A stretch of DNA of 64,000 nucleotides from Planotetraspora phitsanulokensis (GCF_016863295.1 NZ_BOOP01000018.1:186001-250000); one strand, 5' to 3'. Positions 42,520 through 52,265 are shown, numbered from the stretch's first letter. Translations and numbers: made by a program. The notes: generated by a model from the sequence alone, not told the origin.

Positions 42520-44274
42520 ATGAACAGCCCCGAGATGAAGAAACTCCTCCACCTCCTGCAGTCCCAGGTCGGATACAGCGAGCACGCGGGCGGGTCCACC
42601 AAGTTCGGGCACTGGTACAACACCGTCGAGAACGACGCCGAATACACCAGCCAGCCGTGGTGCGACATGTTCCTGTCATGGGGTGCGCACAAGCTCGGCT
42701 ACGCCCACTGGTTCGGGCAGTTCGCCTACACGGTCAGCCACGCGCGGTGGTTCAAGCAGCACCATGCCTGGGGATCCGTCCCGGTACCCGGTGCCGTCGT
42801 CTTCTTCGACTGGTCCGGGACGGGCACGATCGACGGCATCGACCACGTGGGCATCGTCGCCTCCGTCGACGGAAAGAAGATCCACACCATCGAGGGCAAC
42901 ACCGGCGGCGGGCAGGTGCGCGCGCAGGTGCGCGACCAGAGCTCGGTCGTGGGCTACGGGTACCCGGAGAAGATCAGGGCACTCCAGGAGCGGAAGGTCG
43001 AGGCGGAGGGGCGGGCCACCGCCGCCGCGACCGCCCACCAGACGATGTCACTGCCTCCGGCCACACCCCGGCCCGCCGAGGCGCCCGCCCCCGCGGCCGC
43101 GCCGCACCACCTGTCGCGCGCGAGCCAGGCGACGTTCATCGGGACCGCGTCCTCCGCGCCCGCATCTCCCACTCTGACCGTGGAGACCCTGGCGGGCAGC
43201 GCGTCGGCGACCGTACGGGCCGCGGTCGCAGGCACCTCGCCCGGCATGTGGACGGCCGCCCACAGCGATCCGGACGCCAAGACGGTGTCCCGCACGAATT
43301 CACACCCGGTGTCGCACACGGTGCCCGCCATCACCACGTACGAGCCGGCGACGACCAGAACCGTCGCCGATTTTCAGCCGCTCCCGAGCATCCCGCCGCA
43401 GCTCGGCGACACGGCGGTCATCACGCCGCTGCTCGTCGCCGTGCTGGCCGCCGCCTACTTCAAGGTCCGGCGAGGTTCCGTACGGCATGCCGTGGCCGAC
43501 GGGGACGCGCAGGCGATCCTCGAGTCACCGGCCCCGAGCCGTGCACCGGGGCACGGGACGTCAGGAGAGCCGGGCGGATGGTTCACCCCCGTCCGGATGA
43601 ACACCGTCGCCGACCGCGCGGACAGGCCCGGACCTCCGCCATGGCCGTCGATGCCCGTGGACCGCCCGGGCACGGCCTTCCCGCCGCCGAAATCGCATCC
43701 GGCCGACGTATTTCCGGGCCACGCGTCCCCTGCCGACGGAGACTCAGCGAACGGGGACTCAGCGAACGGGGACTCAGCCGACGCGTTCCCTACGGACGTG
43801 TTTCCGGCCGACGCGTATGCGGCCGAGGCATATGCGGTCGCATCGGCCGCCCCTCCACACGCGGATCCCCTCTACTTCATGCCCGACCGGCGCCCCACGC
43901 CCGAGCAGCCTGATCCGAGCGACACCCCGGAGCCGCCGTCGCACCCCAGGCCGAGCCTCTACCAGGGCAGCGACGGTTTGGCCGACGCGCTCGAAACCTT
44001 CTGGAGCACGAACCTGCACGAGGAGCACACCGGTGGTCCCGCCGCCCCGATCCCGGACGGCCGGCCCGCCCCGACCGGGCCGTCGGTGCCGGTCGAGCAG
44101 CGGGCATCCGCCGACGAGAACAGGCCGGCCGTGTGGGAAGAGCCTCGCGCGCGATGGGCGACGGACAGGTCGCCGGCGGCGTCCGAGCAGCCCCCGCCAG
44201 AGGAGCGGCCCAAGCCAGAGAAGCAGCCCGCACCTCAACGCCGCACCAAGGGCGGGCGTCACCGCAAGTCCTGA
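42520..44274 (+). CDS. CHAP-domain protein with one membrane helix and long Pro-rich tail
   Basis: A 584-residue protein. Residues 1-150 form a CHAP amidase/endopeptidase domain with Cys48 (QPWCDMFLSWGAH), His109 (DHVGIV) and Glu125/Asn127 (TIEGN). An Ala/Pro/Thr linker follows, then one membrane helix at about 297-315 (ITPLLVAVLAAAYF) with KVRRG after it. The last 265 residues are Pro/Asp-rich and end in a basic KGGRHRKS. No signal peptide precedes the CHAP domain, so its route to the wall is unclear. A 15-base tandem repeat lies in the tail. Confidence 0.85.
   Translation: MNSPEMKKLLHLLQSQVGYSEHAGGSTKFGHWYNTVENDAEYTSQPWCDMFLSWGAHKLGYAHWFGQFAYTVSHARWFKQHHAWGSVPVPGAVVFFDWSGTGTIDGIDHVGIVASVDGKKIHTIEGNTGGGQVRAQVRDQSSVVGYGYPEKIRALQERKVEAEGRATAAATAHQTMSLPPATPRPAEAPAPAAAPHHLSRASQATFIGTASSAPASPTLTVETLAGSASATVRAAVAGTSPGMWTAAHSDPDAKTVSRTNSHPVSHTVPAITTYEPATTRTVADFQPLPSIPPQLGDTAVITPLLVAVLAAAYFKVRRGSVRHAVADGDAQAILESPAPSRAPGHGTSGEPGGWFTPVRMNTVADRADRPGPPPWPSMPVDRPGTAFPPPKSHPADVFPGHASPADGDSANGDSANGDSADAFPTDVFPADAYAAEAYAVASAAPPHADPLYFMPDRRPTPEQPDPSDTPEPPSHPRPSLYQGSDGLADALETFWSTNLHEEHTGGPAAPIPDGRPAPTGPSVPVEQRASADENRPAVWEEPRARWATDRSPAASEQPPPEERPKPEKQPAPQRRTKGGRHRKS
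43741..43785 (+). repeat. Three 15-base tandem repeats inside the CHAP gene
   Basis: GACTCAGCGAACGGG occurs twice exactly (43741-43755, 43756-43770) and once with changes (43771-43785), encoding Asp-Ser-Ala-Asn-Gly units in the Pro/Asp-rich tail. The exact copies suggest recent expansion by slippage. Confidence 0.8.
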
Positions 44275-44377
44275 CCTCTCGCTCCGCCCGAGCCGTCCCT
44301 CGCGACTCCGTCCCATCGCCGAGCCGACCCTCCGTGAGCCGACCCGTCACCGGCCGGCGCGAAGGGCGGTCCGGCGG

Positions 44378-45460
44378 TCACAGAGCCCGGGGCAGACCGG
44401 AGAAAGCGGCGGGATTGCCCAGGACGGCGGTGCGCAGGCGAGCCCGATGGACCCCCGTGTCACCGTAGGCCGAAGCCAGCGACCACACCCGGGCGAGCCA
44501 TAACCGCAGGTCGAGTTCCTCGGCGTACCCCACCGACCCGTACACGCGCAGCGCCGTCTCCGCGGCCCGTGTCGCGGCCTCGCCCGCGCTCGCCTTGGCT
44601 GCGCTGACCGCCCTGCCCAGCCCCGTCGGCTCGACCGCACCACGTGCCGCCCGATCCACGACCGCCGCTGCCGCGTAGACAAGGGGCGCGGCGAGGTCGA
44701 TCGCGGTCGCGACGTCGGCGAGCCGCCGCTTGACCGCCTGGAAGGCGGGGACCGGCATGCCGAACTGCCTCCTGCTTCCGGCGTGTTCGACGGACACCTC
44801 CAGCACGTGCCTGGCCAGTCCCACCAACTGCGCGGCCACCGCCACGGTCGCCCCCGCCACCGCGGGCGCGGCCATGGCCGTGGCCGTCAGAGGAAGACGA
44901 CGAGCCGTCAGGGGCAAGGCCGTCCCCGCTGGGCCGAGCTCTTCGCCGACGGCCACGCTGAACAGGCGGCGCACGGGATCGGCCCCGGCCTGGGGCGTCA
45001 GCCGCACCTCTGCCGTGGGGACGACCTCCGTCTCGCCGTGCCGTTCCACGACGAGCAGGTCGGCGAGGTCGGCGTCCGGCGCGTGGACCTGGTCACCGAG
45101 GCGGGCGGACACGCACAGCTTCCCGGCGGCCAGCTGGACGAGCAGGTCCTCGTCCCGAACGAGCAGTGGAGCCACGACAGCCGTCTCGACGACCGGGCCG
45201 GGCAGCGCAGCCCGGCCGGTCTCCTCGAACGCCAGAACGGAGGCGGCGAGCCCGCGGCCAAGGCCCTGGTGCTCCTCCGGCACGAGCACTCCGAAGAACC
45301 CCATGTCCGCGAGTTGCGGCCACGCGGGGAGCCGCTCGTCCCTTCGCACGGCCTGGCCGGCTTCCCGTACGGCTCCCGCGGGACAGTTCTCCGCGAGCAC
45401 CTCCCGCACCGCGTACGCGAACGCGAGCTGGTCGTCGGGGAAGGGGAAGTTCGTCTCCAC
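44378..45460 (-). CDS. Acyl-CoA dehydrogenase family protein
   Basis: A 360-residue protein with ACAD fold: helical N-terminus (DDQLAFAYAVREVLAENCP), the middle PEEHQGLGRGLAASVLAFEETGRA and the C-terminal FAD part SRRQFGMPVPAFQAVKRRLADVATAID and VYGSVGYAEELDLRLWLARV. The end reads AYGDTGVHRARL, where catalytically active members usually have a Glu-Gly pair, so the base may be missing or replaced. Short members of this kind are often half of the two-gene steroid ACADs, but no partner is beside it. Confidence 0.87.
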   Translation of the reverse strand: METNFPFPDDQLAFAYAVREVLAENCPAGAVREAGQAVRRDERLPAWPQLADMGFFGVLVPEEHQGLGRGLAASVLAFEETGRAALPGPVVETAVVAPLLVRDEDLLVQLAAGKLCVSARLGDQVHAPDADLADLLVVERHGETEVVPTAEVRLTPQAGADPVRRLFSVAVGEELGPAGTALPLTARRLPLTATAMAAPAVAGATVAVAAQLVGLARHVLEVSVEHAGSRRQFGMPVPAFQAVKRRLADVATAIDLAAPLVYAAAAVVDRAARGAVEPTGLGRAVSAAKASAGEAATRAAETALRVYGSVGYAEELDLRLWLARVWSLASAYGDTGVHRARLRTAVLGNPAAFSGLPRAL

Positions 45461-45608
45461 ACTCCGACATGTACGGCGTCACCGGGGGACGCGCCATGGC
45501 GAAGGCTGCCAAGGCTGCACTGAGAGCCGGACAGTGATCCTCATTTGCGGATAAATCGGCATCAGTGTGCGCGGCGCCCGGGGGCCGAGGCCTGTCGTCA
45601 CAGCCGGA

Positions 45609-46502
45609 TCAGTCGTTGAAGTAATGGCCTTCTTCGAGGTCGGGGATGAGCTCGGAGTGCACGGGATGCCAACCCAGCTGCTTCCGGGTCAAGGCGCTGG
45701 AGGCCGGAGTGTCCATCGAGACGACGGCGCCGAGCCAGCCGAAGTGGCCGTCCGCCTCCTCACGGGAGACCGCGGTCACCGGCAGGTTCAGATGCCGGCC
45801 GATGACGTCGGCGACGGCACGGATCGGCACGCCCTCTTCGCCGATCCCGTGCAGTCGGGTGCCTGCGGGCGCCGTCTCCAAGGCCAGCCGGAACAGATGC
45901 GCGGCATCGAGCCGGTGGACGGCGGGCCACCGGTTGGAACCGTCGCCCACATAGGCAGAGACGCCCTTCGCGCGGGCGATGTCGACGAGGCGCGGGACGA
46001 AACCGTGATCACCCTCGCCGTGCACCGTCGGCGGGAGCCGCACCACAGAGACGCGCACGCCACGCGCGGCCAACGGCAGCGCCGCCACCTCCGACATCCG
46101 GGGCGCGGCAAGCGGTGCGGAATCAGGCACGTCCTCCTCGGTCGCGAGACGGCCCGCCGTGAGACCGGCGGTCCCGGCGGCCACGACGAGGGGGCGATCC
46201 GATCCCGCCAGCGCCTCGCCGAGGGTCTCGATGGCGCGCCGATCCGTCTGGGCGGCGGCCGCGAAGTCGGAGAAGTCGTGGATGAACGCAGTGTGGATCA
46301 CTCCGTCCGACCCGGCCGCCGCGCCGCGCAGACCGTCGAGGTCGTCGAGGGCACCGCGGTGCACCTCGGCCCCGGCGGTCGTCAGCGACACGGCCGCCGT
46401 GTCCGAGCGGGCAAGACCGACAACCTGATGTCCGGCATCGATGAGTTCGCGAACGACGGCGGAACCGATGAAGCCGGTTGCGCCGGTGACGAATACACGC
46501 AT
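45609..46502 (-). CDS. NAD-dependent epimerase/dehydratase (extended SDR)
   Basis: A 297-residue extended SDR starting MRVFVTGATGFIGSAVVREL with the TGxxGxxG cofactor motif. The usual YxxxK is not evident: the active-site segment reads AAPRMSEVAALPLAARGV, which places it among atypical members. Substrate recognition parts include HRLDAAHLFRLALE. ATG 46500-46502 has GGGAG upstream; longer frames lack this. It is divergent from a LysR gene, its probable regulator. Confidence 0.9.
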   Translation of the reverse strand: MRVFVTGATGFIGSAVVRELIDAGHQVVGLARSDTAAVSLTTAGAEVHRGALDDLDGLRGAAAGSDGVIHTAFIHDFSDFAAAAQTDRRAIETLGEALAGSDRPLVVAAGTAGLTAGRLATEEDVPDSAPLAAPRMSEVAALPLAARGVRVSVVRLPPTVHGEGDHGFVPRLVDIARAKGVSAYVGDGSNRWPAVHRLDAAHLFRLALETAPAGTRLHGIGEEGVPIRAVADVIGRHLNLPVTAVSREEADGHFGWLGAVVSMDTPASSALTRKQLGWHPVHSELIPDLEEGHYFND

Positions 46503-46701
46503 GGTGGACTCCCTTAGGTGAAAGCGTGACCCGGCCCCGGGCTGTGTGGAGGGACGCCCGGAGCGGTGCTTCCATCGTCGGAGCGGGGAGTGGCCCGCGT
46601 CCAAGGCTTGTTCCGCACCGGGCAATGCGATTCAGGCATCACTCCAGGTCAGCGAGGTCTTTCCGGAGCTGACGGCTCCTGTCGCGGACTACGCTTCAGA
46701 C

Positions 46702-47634
46702 ATGTCCGACTCGGTTTCTTCCGCTGACCTCGATCTGCGGCTGGTGCGGTACTTCACGGTGGTCGCCGAGCACCGGCACTTCGGCCGCGCCGCCGAGGCC
46801 CTCCACGTCACCCAGCCGTCCCTGAGCCGTCAGATCCGCCGCCTCGAACAACAACTGGGCGCCCGGCTGCTCGACCGCACCCCGCAGGGCAGCCGGCTCA
46901 CCGAGGCCGGGGACGTCTTCCTGCCCCGCGCGAAGGCGCTGCTGCGCTCCGCCGCTCAGGCCGCGGCCCACACCCGGGCCGCGGCCGAGCCCAATCGGAT
47001 CGCCATCGGCTACACGACGGGGATCATCGTCACCCCGGCGGCGCGCGAGCTGCGTCACCGGCACCCGGGCGCCGACGTGCACACCCTGTTCCTGGACTGG
47101 AACGATCGGCGCGAGGCGCTGCTCGATCACCGTGTGGACGCGGTGGTGACCCGGCTGCCGATCGACACGGGGCAGCTGGACGTGACGATCCTCTATGCCG
47201 AACCCCGGGTGCTGCTGGTCCCCCTCGACCACCGCCTGGCCGGCAAGGAATCCGTCACCCTCGACGACATCGCCGGCGAACCCCTGCCCCGGTTGCCCGA
47301 CCCGGCCTGGAACGCCTTCTGGCGTATCGACCCCCGGCCCGACGGAAGCTCGGCACCCGACGGTCCCCTCGTCGAGGCCGTCGAGGACAAGTTCGAACTC
47401 GTCGCCGCCGGGCAGGCCGTGGCGATCGTCCCGGCCCTCCGCGCCGGCAGCCACCGCCCGGACCTCACCATGATCCCCCTTGACGACGTCGAGCCCAGTC
47501 ACGTCGTGCTGGCGACCCGCGCCGGCGGCCACAGCCGCCTGGTGGCGGCCTTCCGCAAATACGCCCAGTCCCACCTCACCGGTCCCGGCTCCGCCGAACC
47601 AGCTCGCATCCCTCCCGCACGATCCGAGGAATGA
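46702..47634 (+). CDS. LysR-family regulator
   Basis: A 310-residue LysR protein. The HTH region is LDLRLVRYFTVVAEHRHFGRAAEALHVTQPSLSRQIRRLEQQLGARLLDRT and the effector domain starts near residue 95 (IAIGYTTGIIVTPAARELRHRHP). ATG 46702 fits family starts. It is divergent from the epimerase-like gene with about 200 bases between them. The co-inducer is unknown. Confidence 0.92.
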   Translation: MSDSVSSADLDLRLVRYFTVVAEHRHFGRAAEALHVTQPSLSRQIRRLEQQLGARLLDRTPQGSRLTEAGDVFLPRAKALLRSAAQAAAHTRAAAEPNRIAIGYTTGIIVTPAARELRHRHPGADVHTLFLDWNDRREALLDHRVDAVVTRLPIDTGQLDVTILYAEPRVLLVPLDHRLAGKESVTLDDIAGEPLPRLPDPAWNAFWRIDPRPDGSSAPDGPLVEAVEDKFELVAAGQAVAIVPALRAGSHRPDLTMIPLDDVEPSHVVLATRAGGHSRLVAAFRKYAQSHLTGPGSAEPARIPPARSEE

Positions 47635-47756
47635 CCGCCGCCGTCCTGGCCGTCCCGGAGCGCCGCGCGACGCCGCACAGGTTTCCGCGGAATTATCGAC
47701 ACCGTGTTGAGTCTTGTAGGCGAGTACTGAGACGCACATCAGAGGGAGACGACACC

Positions 47757-48170
47757 ATGTCAGCGATCTACACCGCGGTCGGCACCGCCACCGGCCGCGA
47801 GGGCCGCGCCCGCACCAACGACGGCAAGCTCGACCTGCGGCTGTCCCGGCCCGTCGAGATGGGCGGAGACGGCGAGGGCACCAACCCCGAGCAGTTGTTC
47901 GCCATGGGCTACTCCGCCTGTTTCGCCAGCGCACTTTCGCTCGTCGCCAAGCGGATGAAGGTGGACGCCTCCGACGCGTCCGTGACCGCCGAGGTGAGCC
48001 TCCTTCCTCAGGAAGGCGGCCGGTACGGCCTCGGAGTGGTGCTCCGGGTCGAACTGCCCGACGAGCTTCAGGGCGAGGTGGGCACCAAGCTCGTCGAGAC
48101 GGCCCACCAGGTCTGCCCCTACTCCAACGCCACGCGCGGCAACATCCCCGTCGATCTCGTCATCGAATAA
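47757..48170 (+). CDS. ohr: Organic hydroperoxide resistance protein (Ohr/OsmC family)
   Basis: A 137-residue thiol peroxidase that reduces organic hydroperoxides. The two reactive cysteines are Cys55 (GYSACFASAL) and Cys120 (HQVCPYSNATRGN), and the N-terminal MSAIYTAVGTATGREGRA is typical of Ohr rather than OsmC. GGGAG lies eight bases before the ATG. No MarR-type OhrR gene is adjacent; the preceding LysR gene might be co-oriented by chance. Confidence 0.93.
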   Translation: MSAIYTAVGTATGREGRARTNDGKLDLRLSRPVEMGGDGEGTNPEQLFAMGYSACFASALSLVAKRMKVDASDASVTAEVSLLPQEGGRYGLGVVLRVELPDELQGEVGTKLVETAHQVCPYSNATRGNIPVDLVIE

Positions 48171-48287
48171 ACGCGGAACCGCTTGCGATCACGGCCATCC
48201 GGCGTCACATTTCCTGTGAACGTTCAAGCATTGCGCCGCGTCCTACTCGTACACAAGGAACGAGTGTGAAGGGGGTGACCGCCGGCC

Positions 48288-50894
48288 GTGGATTCGCGGG
48301 TGGTCACTGTGGGCCGCGCCGACATCCTGAACAAAGTGGTCTCCGCCCTTTCGGAGACGCCCCGGATGGTCCTCATCGGAGGCGAGCCGGGCATCGGGAA
48401 GACGCACCTCCTGGGCGAGGTGATCGAGCGGCTTCCTGACTTCCGCGTGCTGCGCGGCCAGGCCCGGGAGCTCGACGGAGGTCTGGCCTACGCGCCGCTC
48501 GCGGGGGCGTTCGCGACGCTGGCCGAGGATGCGCCGGGCGGGCTCGCCGAGCTGTACGGCGCGATCGACGAGGCGGCGCTCGGCCACTCCCCCGTGGCCC
48601 CCGCCGTGCTCGCCGCCCAGCTGCTCGAATCTCTGCCGGGGCGCACGCTGGTCGCCATCGACGATCTTCACCTCGCCGACGCGGACACGCTCAGCGTGCT
48701 GCGCTGGCTTCCGCGCCGCGTCCCGCGCGTGGCCATCCTGGGGACGGCACGCCGGCCCCCGGCCCTCGACGTGGACCTGGCCATCCGGCTTGAGCCGCTG
48801 TCGATGCCGGAGGTGGCCGGGCTCGTCACCACCCTGCTCGGCCGTACGCCCAGCGAGACGATCGTCAGGCGCGTGCACATGATCAGCCGGGGCAACCCGT
48901 GGTTCGCCCAGGAGGCGGTGCTGAGCCTGGTCCAGGGCGGCGCCGTGTGGTCGGCCGATCCGGACGCCCGGCGGGGCGCCATCCTGCGCCGCCTGTTCCA
49001 GCGCGACCAGGGCGGCCGGACGCTGGCGAAGGTGCTCGCCGCGTTGTCGCGGACGCGGGAGAGCACCGACCTCGAACCTCTCGCCGAACTCGCCGGCCTC
49101 GGCGCCCGCGAGGCGGAGCACGCCTTCGACGGCCTCGTCCGCGACGGCGTCGTCACGCGCACGGCCGAGGGTTACGGCCTGGCCCACCCGCTCGTGGCCC
49201 AGGCCCTGTACGACGACCTCGGAGTGACCGAACGGCGCAGGGTGCACACCCGGATCGCCGAGTGGCTGCAGCGGGAGGGCCTGACGGGGACGCGGCGCGT
49301 CCTCGAATGGGCGGCGCACGTCGCCGAAGGCGGCTCCCCCGACGAGGCGCTCACCGCGATGATGCGCGCCGCCAAGCTCACCCGCTGGACGGCGCCGCTG
49401 TCGGCCGCCCACTGGTACGGGAGGGCGGCGGAGATCGCCGACGACAAGGGCGACCTGCTGGCCAGGCAGGCGATGTCGTACTGGAAGGGCTCCCAGCCCG
49501 CGCTGGCGCTGAACTCGGGACAGCGCGCGCTCGCCGTGCTGCACCCCGGGCGCAGGCACACGCGCACGGCCTGCACCGCCGTCGCGGCCGCCCACGCGAT
49601 GGGGTGGTACGAAGTGGCGCTGGCCGTGGCCGCACGGCAGCTTCCCCACGCCGACGACCCGACGGCGCTGCTCGCGCAGCAGGCACTGATCAAGGCCGAG
49701 CTGGGCCATCCGGACGCCGACCTGGCCCGGCGCGCGCAGGAGGGCCTGCCCGACTGCCCGCCCGAGGATCGCGTCATCGCCGCCGGCTCGCTCGCCATCC
49801 GGGCGGTGATCCAGGGCGACTGGGCGGCGACCCGGCAGTCCGTCGACGACCTCCTCGGATACTCCGCGGCCCTGCCGCCCGGTGCTCGGCTGGCGGCCCT
49901 GGAGTCCGCCGCCCACGTGATGTCCGTGGCCGGGCTGCGCTCGCGGACCGTCGAGCTGCTCGACCAGGCCGAGCAGATCCACCGGGGCCTGGGCTGGCAC
50001 GACATCGCCGGCCAGTACGTGCGGACCATGGCGGTGACGCGGCGGCTCAGCGGCGAATGGGACCAGGCGCTCGACGACATCGCCGCCGGTGCGGGCGCGA
50101 TGGCGGAGGCCGGGCTGCTGGAGAACCTCGGGCTGCTGCGGAACATCCAGCTCGACATCCTCCTCGACCAGGGCAAGCCCGACGAGGCGGAGGCCGTACT
50201 GGCCGAACCTCCGCCCGAGTGCCCCATGCAGACAGGCCTGCGGAGCACGTCGCGGGCCAGGCTCGCGCTGCTGCGCGGCGACTGGGCCACGGCGCGGCGC
50301 GAGTTGGAGGACGCCGTCGGATGCGGCATCCCCGACGTGCTTCACCGGGCTCTGGCCGTACAGGTGCTGCTGCATCTGTCGTCGGGCGACGAGGCGTCGG
50401 CGCGCGGAGCCGCCGCGCGGCTCGCGGAACACGCGACCACCGGGACGCCGCGCGCGCAGCTCGCCGCGGACCTGGCGATGGGCCGCGCGTTCGGCGACCG
50501 GGCCCGGGCCGACGCCGCGCTGGAGAAGGCCCGGGCGGACGGCCTGCCGTTCGAGGAGGCGCAGGCCCGGTTCGTCCTCGGTGTGCTCGGGGACCACATT
50601 CAGCTGACCCGGGCTCACTCGATCTTCGTCAGACTGGGCGCGACGCCGTGGCAGCGGGCGGCGGAGCGCCGCATGCGCGAGGCCGGGCTCGCCCCGGCGG
50701 CCGACAGCGGTCTGACCCCGAGCGAGCGCCGTGTGATCGCGTTGGTCGCCGATGGTCTCAGCAATCCGCAGATCGCCGAGGAACTGCACTACAGCCGGAA
50801 GACCGTGGAGGTCTACCTCACCCGCGTCTACGCGAAGACCGGCCTGCGCTCCCGCGTTGAGCTCGCACTCGCCGTGGAGCGTGGGGAGCTTTAG
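48288..50894 (+). CDS. LAL-type LuxR-family ATP-binding regulator
   Basis: An 868-residue large ATP-binding LuxR regulator. The N-terminal AAA-type ATPase has Walker A GGEPGIGKTH (31-40) and Walker B LVAIDDLHLAD (about 122-132). A long helical TPR-like middle follows, and the C-terminal HTH is TPSERRVIALVADGLSNPQIAEELHYSRKTVEVYLTRVYAKTG (about 808-850). LALs of this kind activate secondary metabolite or sugar genes. It precedes an alkylsulfatase-type hydrolase by 48 bases on the same strand. The start could be any of several nearby GTG codons. Confidence 0.92.
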   Translation: MDSRVVTVGRADILNKVVSALSETPRMVLIGGEPGIGKTHLLGEVIERLPDFRVLRGQARELDGGLAYAPLAGAFATLAEDAPGGLAELYGAIDEAALGHSPVAPAVLAAQLLESLPGRTLVAIDDLHLADADTLSVLRWLPRRVPRVAILGTARRPPALDVDLAIRLEPLSMPEVAGLVTTLLGRTPSETIVRRVHMISRGNPWFAQEAVLSLVQGGAVWSADPDARRGAILRRLFQRDQGGRTLAKVLAALSRTRESTDLEPLAELAGLGAREAEHAFDGLVRDGVVTRTAEGYGLAHPLVAQALYDDLGVTERRRVHTRIAEWLQREGLTGTRRVLEWAAHVAEGGSPDEALTAMMRAAKLTRWTAPLSAAHWYGRAAEIADDKGDLLARQAMSYWKGSQPALALNSGQRALAVLHPGRRHTRTACTAVAAAHAMGWYEVALAVAARQLPHADDPTALLAQQALIKAELGHPDADLARRAQEGLPDCPPEDRVIAAGSLAIRAVIQGDWAATRQSVDDLLGYSAALPPGARLAALESAAHVMSVAGLRSRTVELLDQAEQIHRGLGWHDIAGQYVRTMAVTRRLSGEWDQALDDIAAGAGAMAEAGLLENLGLLRNIQLDILLDQGKPDEAEAVLAEPPPECPMQTGLRSTSRARLALLRGDWATARRELEDAVGCGIPDVLHRALAVQVLLHLSSGDEASARGAAARLAEHATTGTPRAQLAADLAMGRAFGDRARADAALEKARADGLPFEEAQARFVLGVLGDHIQLTRAHSIFVRLGATPWQRAAERRMREAGLAPAADSGLTPSERRVIALVADGLSNPQIAEELHYSRKTVEVYLTRVYAKTGLRSRVELALAVERGEL

Positions 50895-50942
50895 GGACCT
50901 CCCTACTGCCGTGGGAAGCGGACGACCACGAGTATCGAGGAC

Positions 50943-52265
50943 ATGACTTCGCCGATCCTCGAATACGCCGACAAGGTCTGGCGTGGGGTGGTGCGCGCCG
51001 ACGAGGTTCCCCTCGGCGTCCTGCGCGCCGCCGGCGCCCAGGAAGTGACGCAGGGCGTGGCGATGTGGCCGGCGTTCGGCAACGTGTACGCGATCCGGGG
51101 CGATGAGGGCCTGGCGCTGTTCGACACGGGCAACGCCGTCGACGCCCCGGCCATGTACCAGGCGATCAGGCAGTGGTCGGACCGGCCCATCAAGTACGCG
51201 ATCTTCTCGCACGGCCACATGGACCACGTCGCGGGCACCGAGGCCTTCGACGAGGAGGACGGGCCGCGGCCCATCGTCGTCGCCCACGAGGGCATCGCGA
51301 GACGGTTCGCCCGGTACGGCAGGACGGCCGGCTACAACTCGGTGATCGACCAGCGCCAGTTCGGCTTCATCCGGATGAGCTGGCCGACCAACTACCGGGT
51401 GCCCGACCTGACCTACCAGAACCGGATGAACCTGTCGCTGGGGGACGTCACCTTCCAGTTGCGGCACGCTCGCGGCGAGACCGACGACGCGACCTGGGCC
51501 TTCCTGCCCGAACGCGGCGTCCTGCTGACCGGCGACCTGTTCGTGTGGGTGGCGCCCAGCGCGGGCGGCCCGCAGAAGGTGCAGCGCTACCCCGACGAGT
51601 GGGCCGTCGCGCTGCGAAAGATGGCCACCATGAACGCCGAACTGCTGCTCCCCGGGCACGGACTGCCGATCGCGGGAGCCGACCGGGTGCGGCAGGCACT
51701 CGTCGACACCGCCGACTACCTGGACAGCCTGGTCGAGCAGACGCTCGACCTGATGAACGCGGGCGTCCGCCTGGACGAGATCCTGCACACCGTCGAGCCG
51801 CCGCGGGAGCTCGCCGACCGGGTCTACCTCAAGCCGTTCTACGACGAGCCCGAGTTCATCGTCCGCAACATCTGGCGCCTGCACGGAGGGTGGCACGACG
51901 GGAACCCCGCCCACCTCAAGCCCGCGCCGGACGCGGTGTTCGCCAGGGCCGTCGCCGAGCTCGCCTCAGGCGCGGCCTCGCTCGCGGGGCGGGCCATCGT
52001 GGCGGCGGCCGACGGTGATCTGCGGCTCGCGTGCCAACTCGCGGAGCTCGCGGCGCAGGCCGACCCCGATGACCACAAGGTGCACGAGATCAGGGCGCGC
52101 GTCTACGCCCTTCGCGTGCAGGAGGAGACGGGAGCGCTGGCCCGCGGCATCTTCGCCTGGGCAGCGGCCGAGTCCCGTAGCAAGATCACTGGCCTGGACA
52201 TCCTCGACGTGTATCACGAGGTGGCCGGCGGCCAGATGTGGTGGATACCGGGCACCGCCCGGTGA
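50943..52265 (+). CDS. Metallo-beta-lactamase-fold alkyl sulfatase-like hydrolase
   Basis: A 440-residue protein of the SdsA/BDS1 type. The zinc-binding motif HGHMDH is at residues 90-95, with further ligands in RHARGETDD and LLPGHG. It is followed by the alkyl-sulfatase dimerisation region (IWRLHGGWHDGNPAHLKPA) and a shortened C-terminus without a full SCP2-like domain. It has no signal peptide, so it is probably cytoplasmic. Activity on sulfate esters is inferred from the family. It probably depends on the LAL regulator gene just upstream. Confidence 0.88.
   Translation: MTSPILEYADKVWRGVVRADEVPLGVLRAAGAQEVTQGVAMWPAFGNVYAIRGDEGLALFDTGNAVDAPAMYQAIRQWSDRPIKYAIFSHGHMDHVAGTEAFDEEDGPRPIVVAHEGIARRFARYGRTAGYNSVIDQRQFGFIRMSWPTNYRVPDLTYQNRMNLSLGDVTFQLRHARGETDDATWAFLPERGVLLTGDLFVWVAPSAGGPQKVQRYPDEWAVALRKMATMNAELLLPGHGLPIAGADRVRQALVDTADYLDSLVEQTLDLMNAGVRLDEILHTVEPPRELADRVYLKPFYDEPEFIVRNIWRLHGGWHDGNPAHLKPAPDAVFARAVAELASGAASLAGRAIVAAADGDLRLACQLAELAAQADPDDHKVHEIRARVYALRVQEETGALARGIFAWAAAESRSKITGLDILDVYHEVAGGQMWWIPGTAR

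Noticed and set aside
48243-51914. 1223-residue minus-strand frame opposite the LAL and sulfatase genes
   Set aside because: It exists because third-position GC removes stop codons on the opposite strand; it reads as His/Arg/Gly-rich noise and crosses two well-supported genes.
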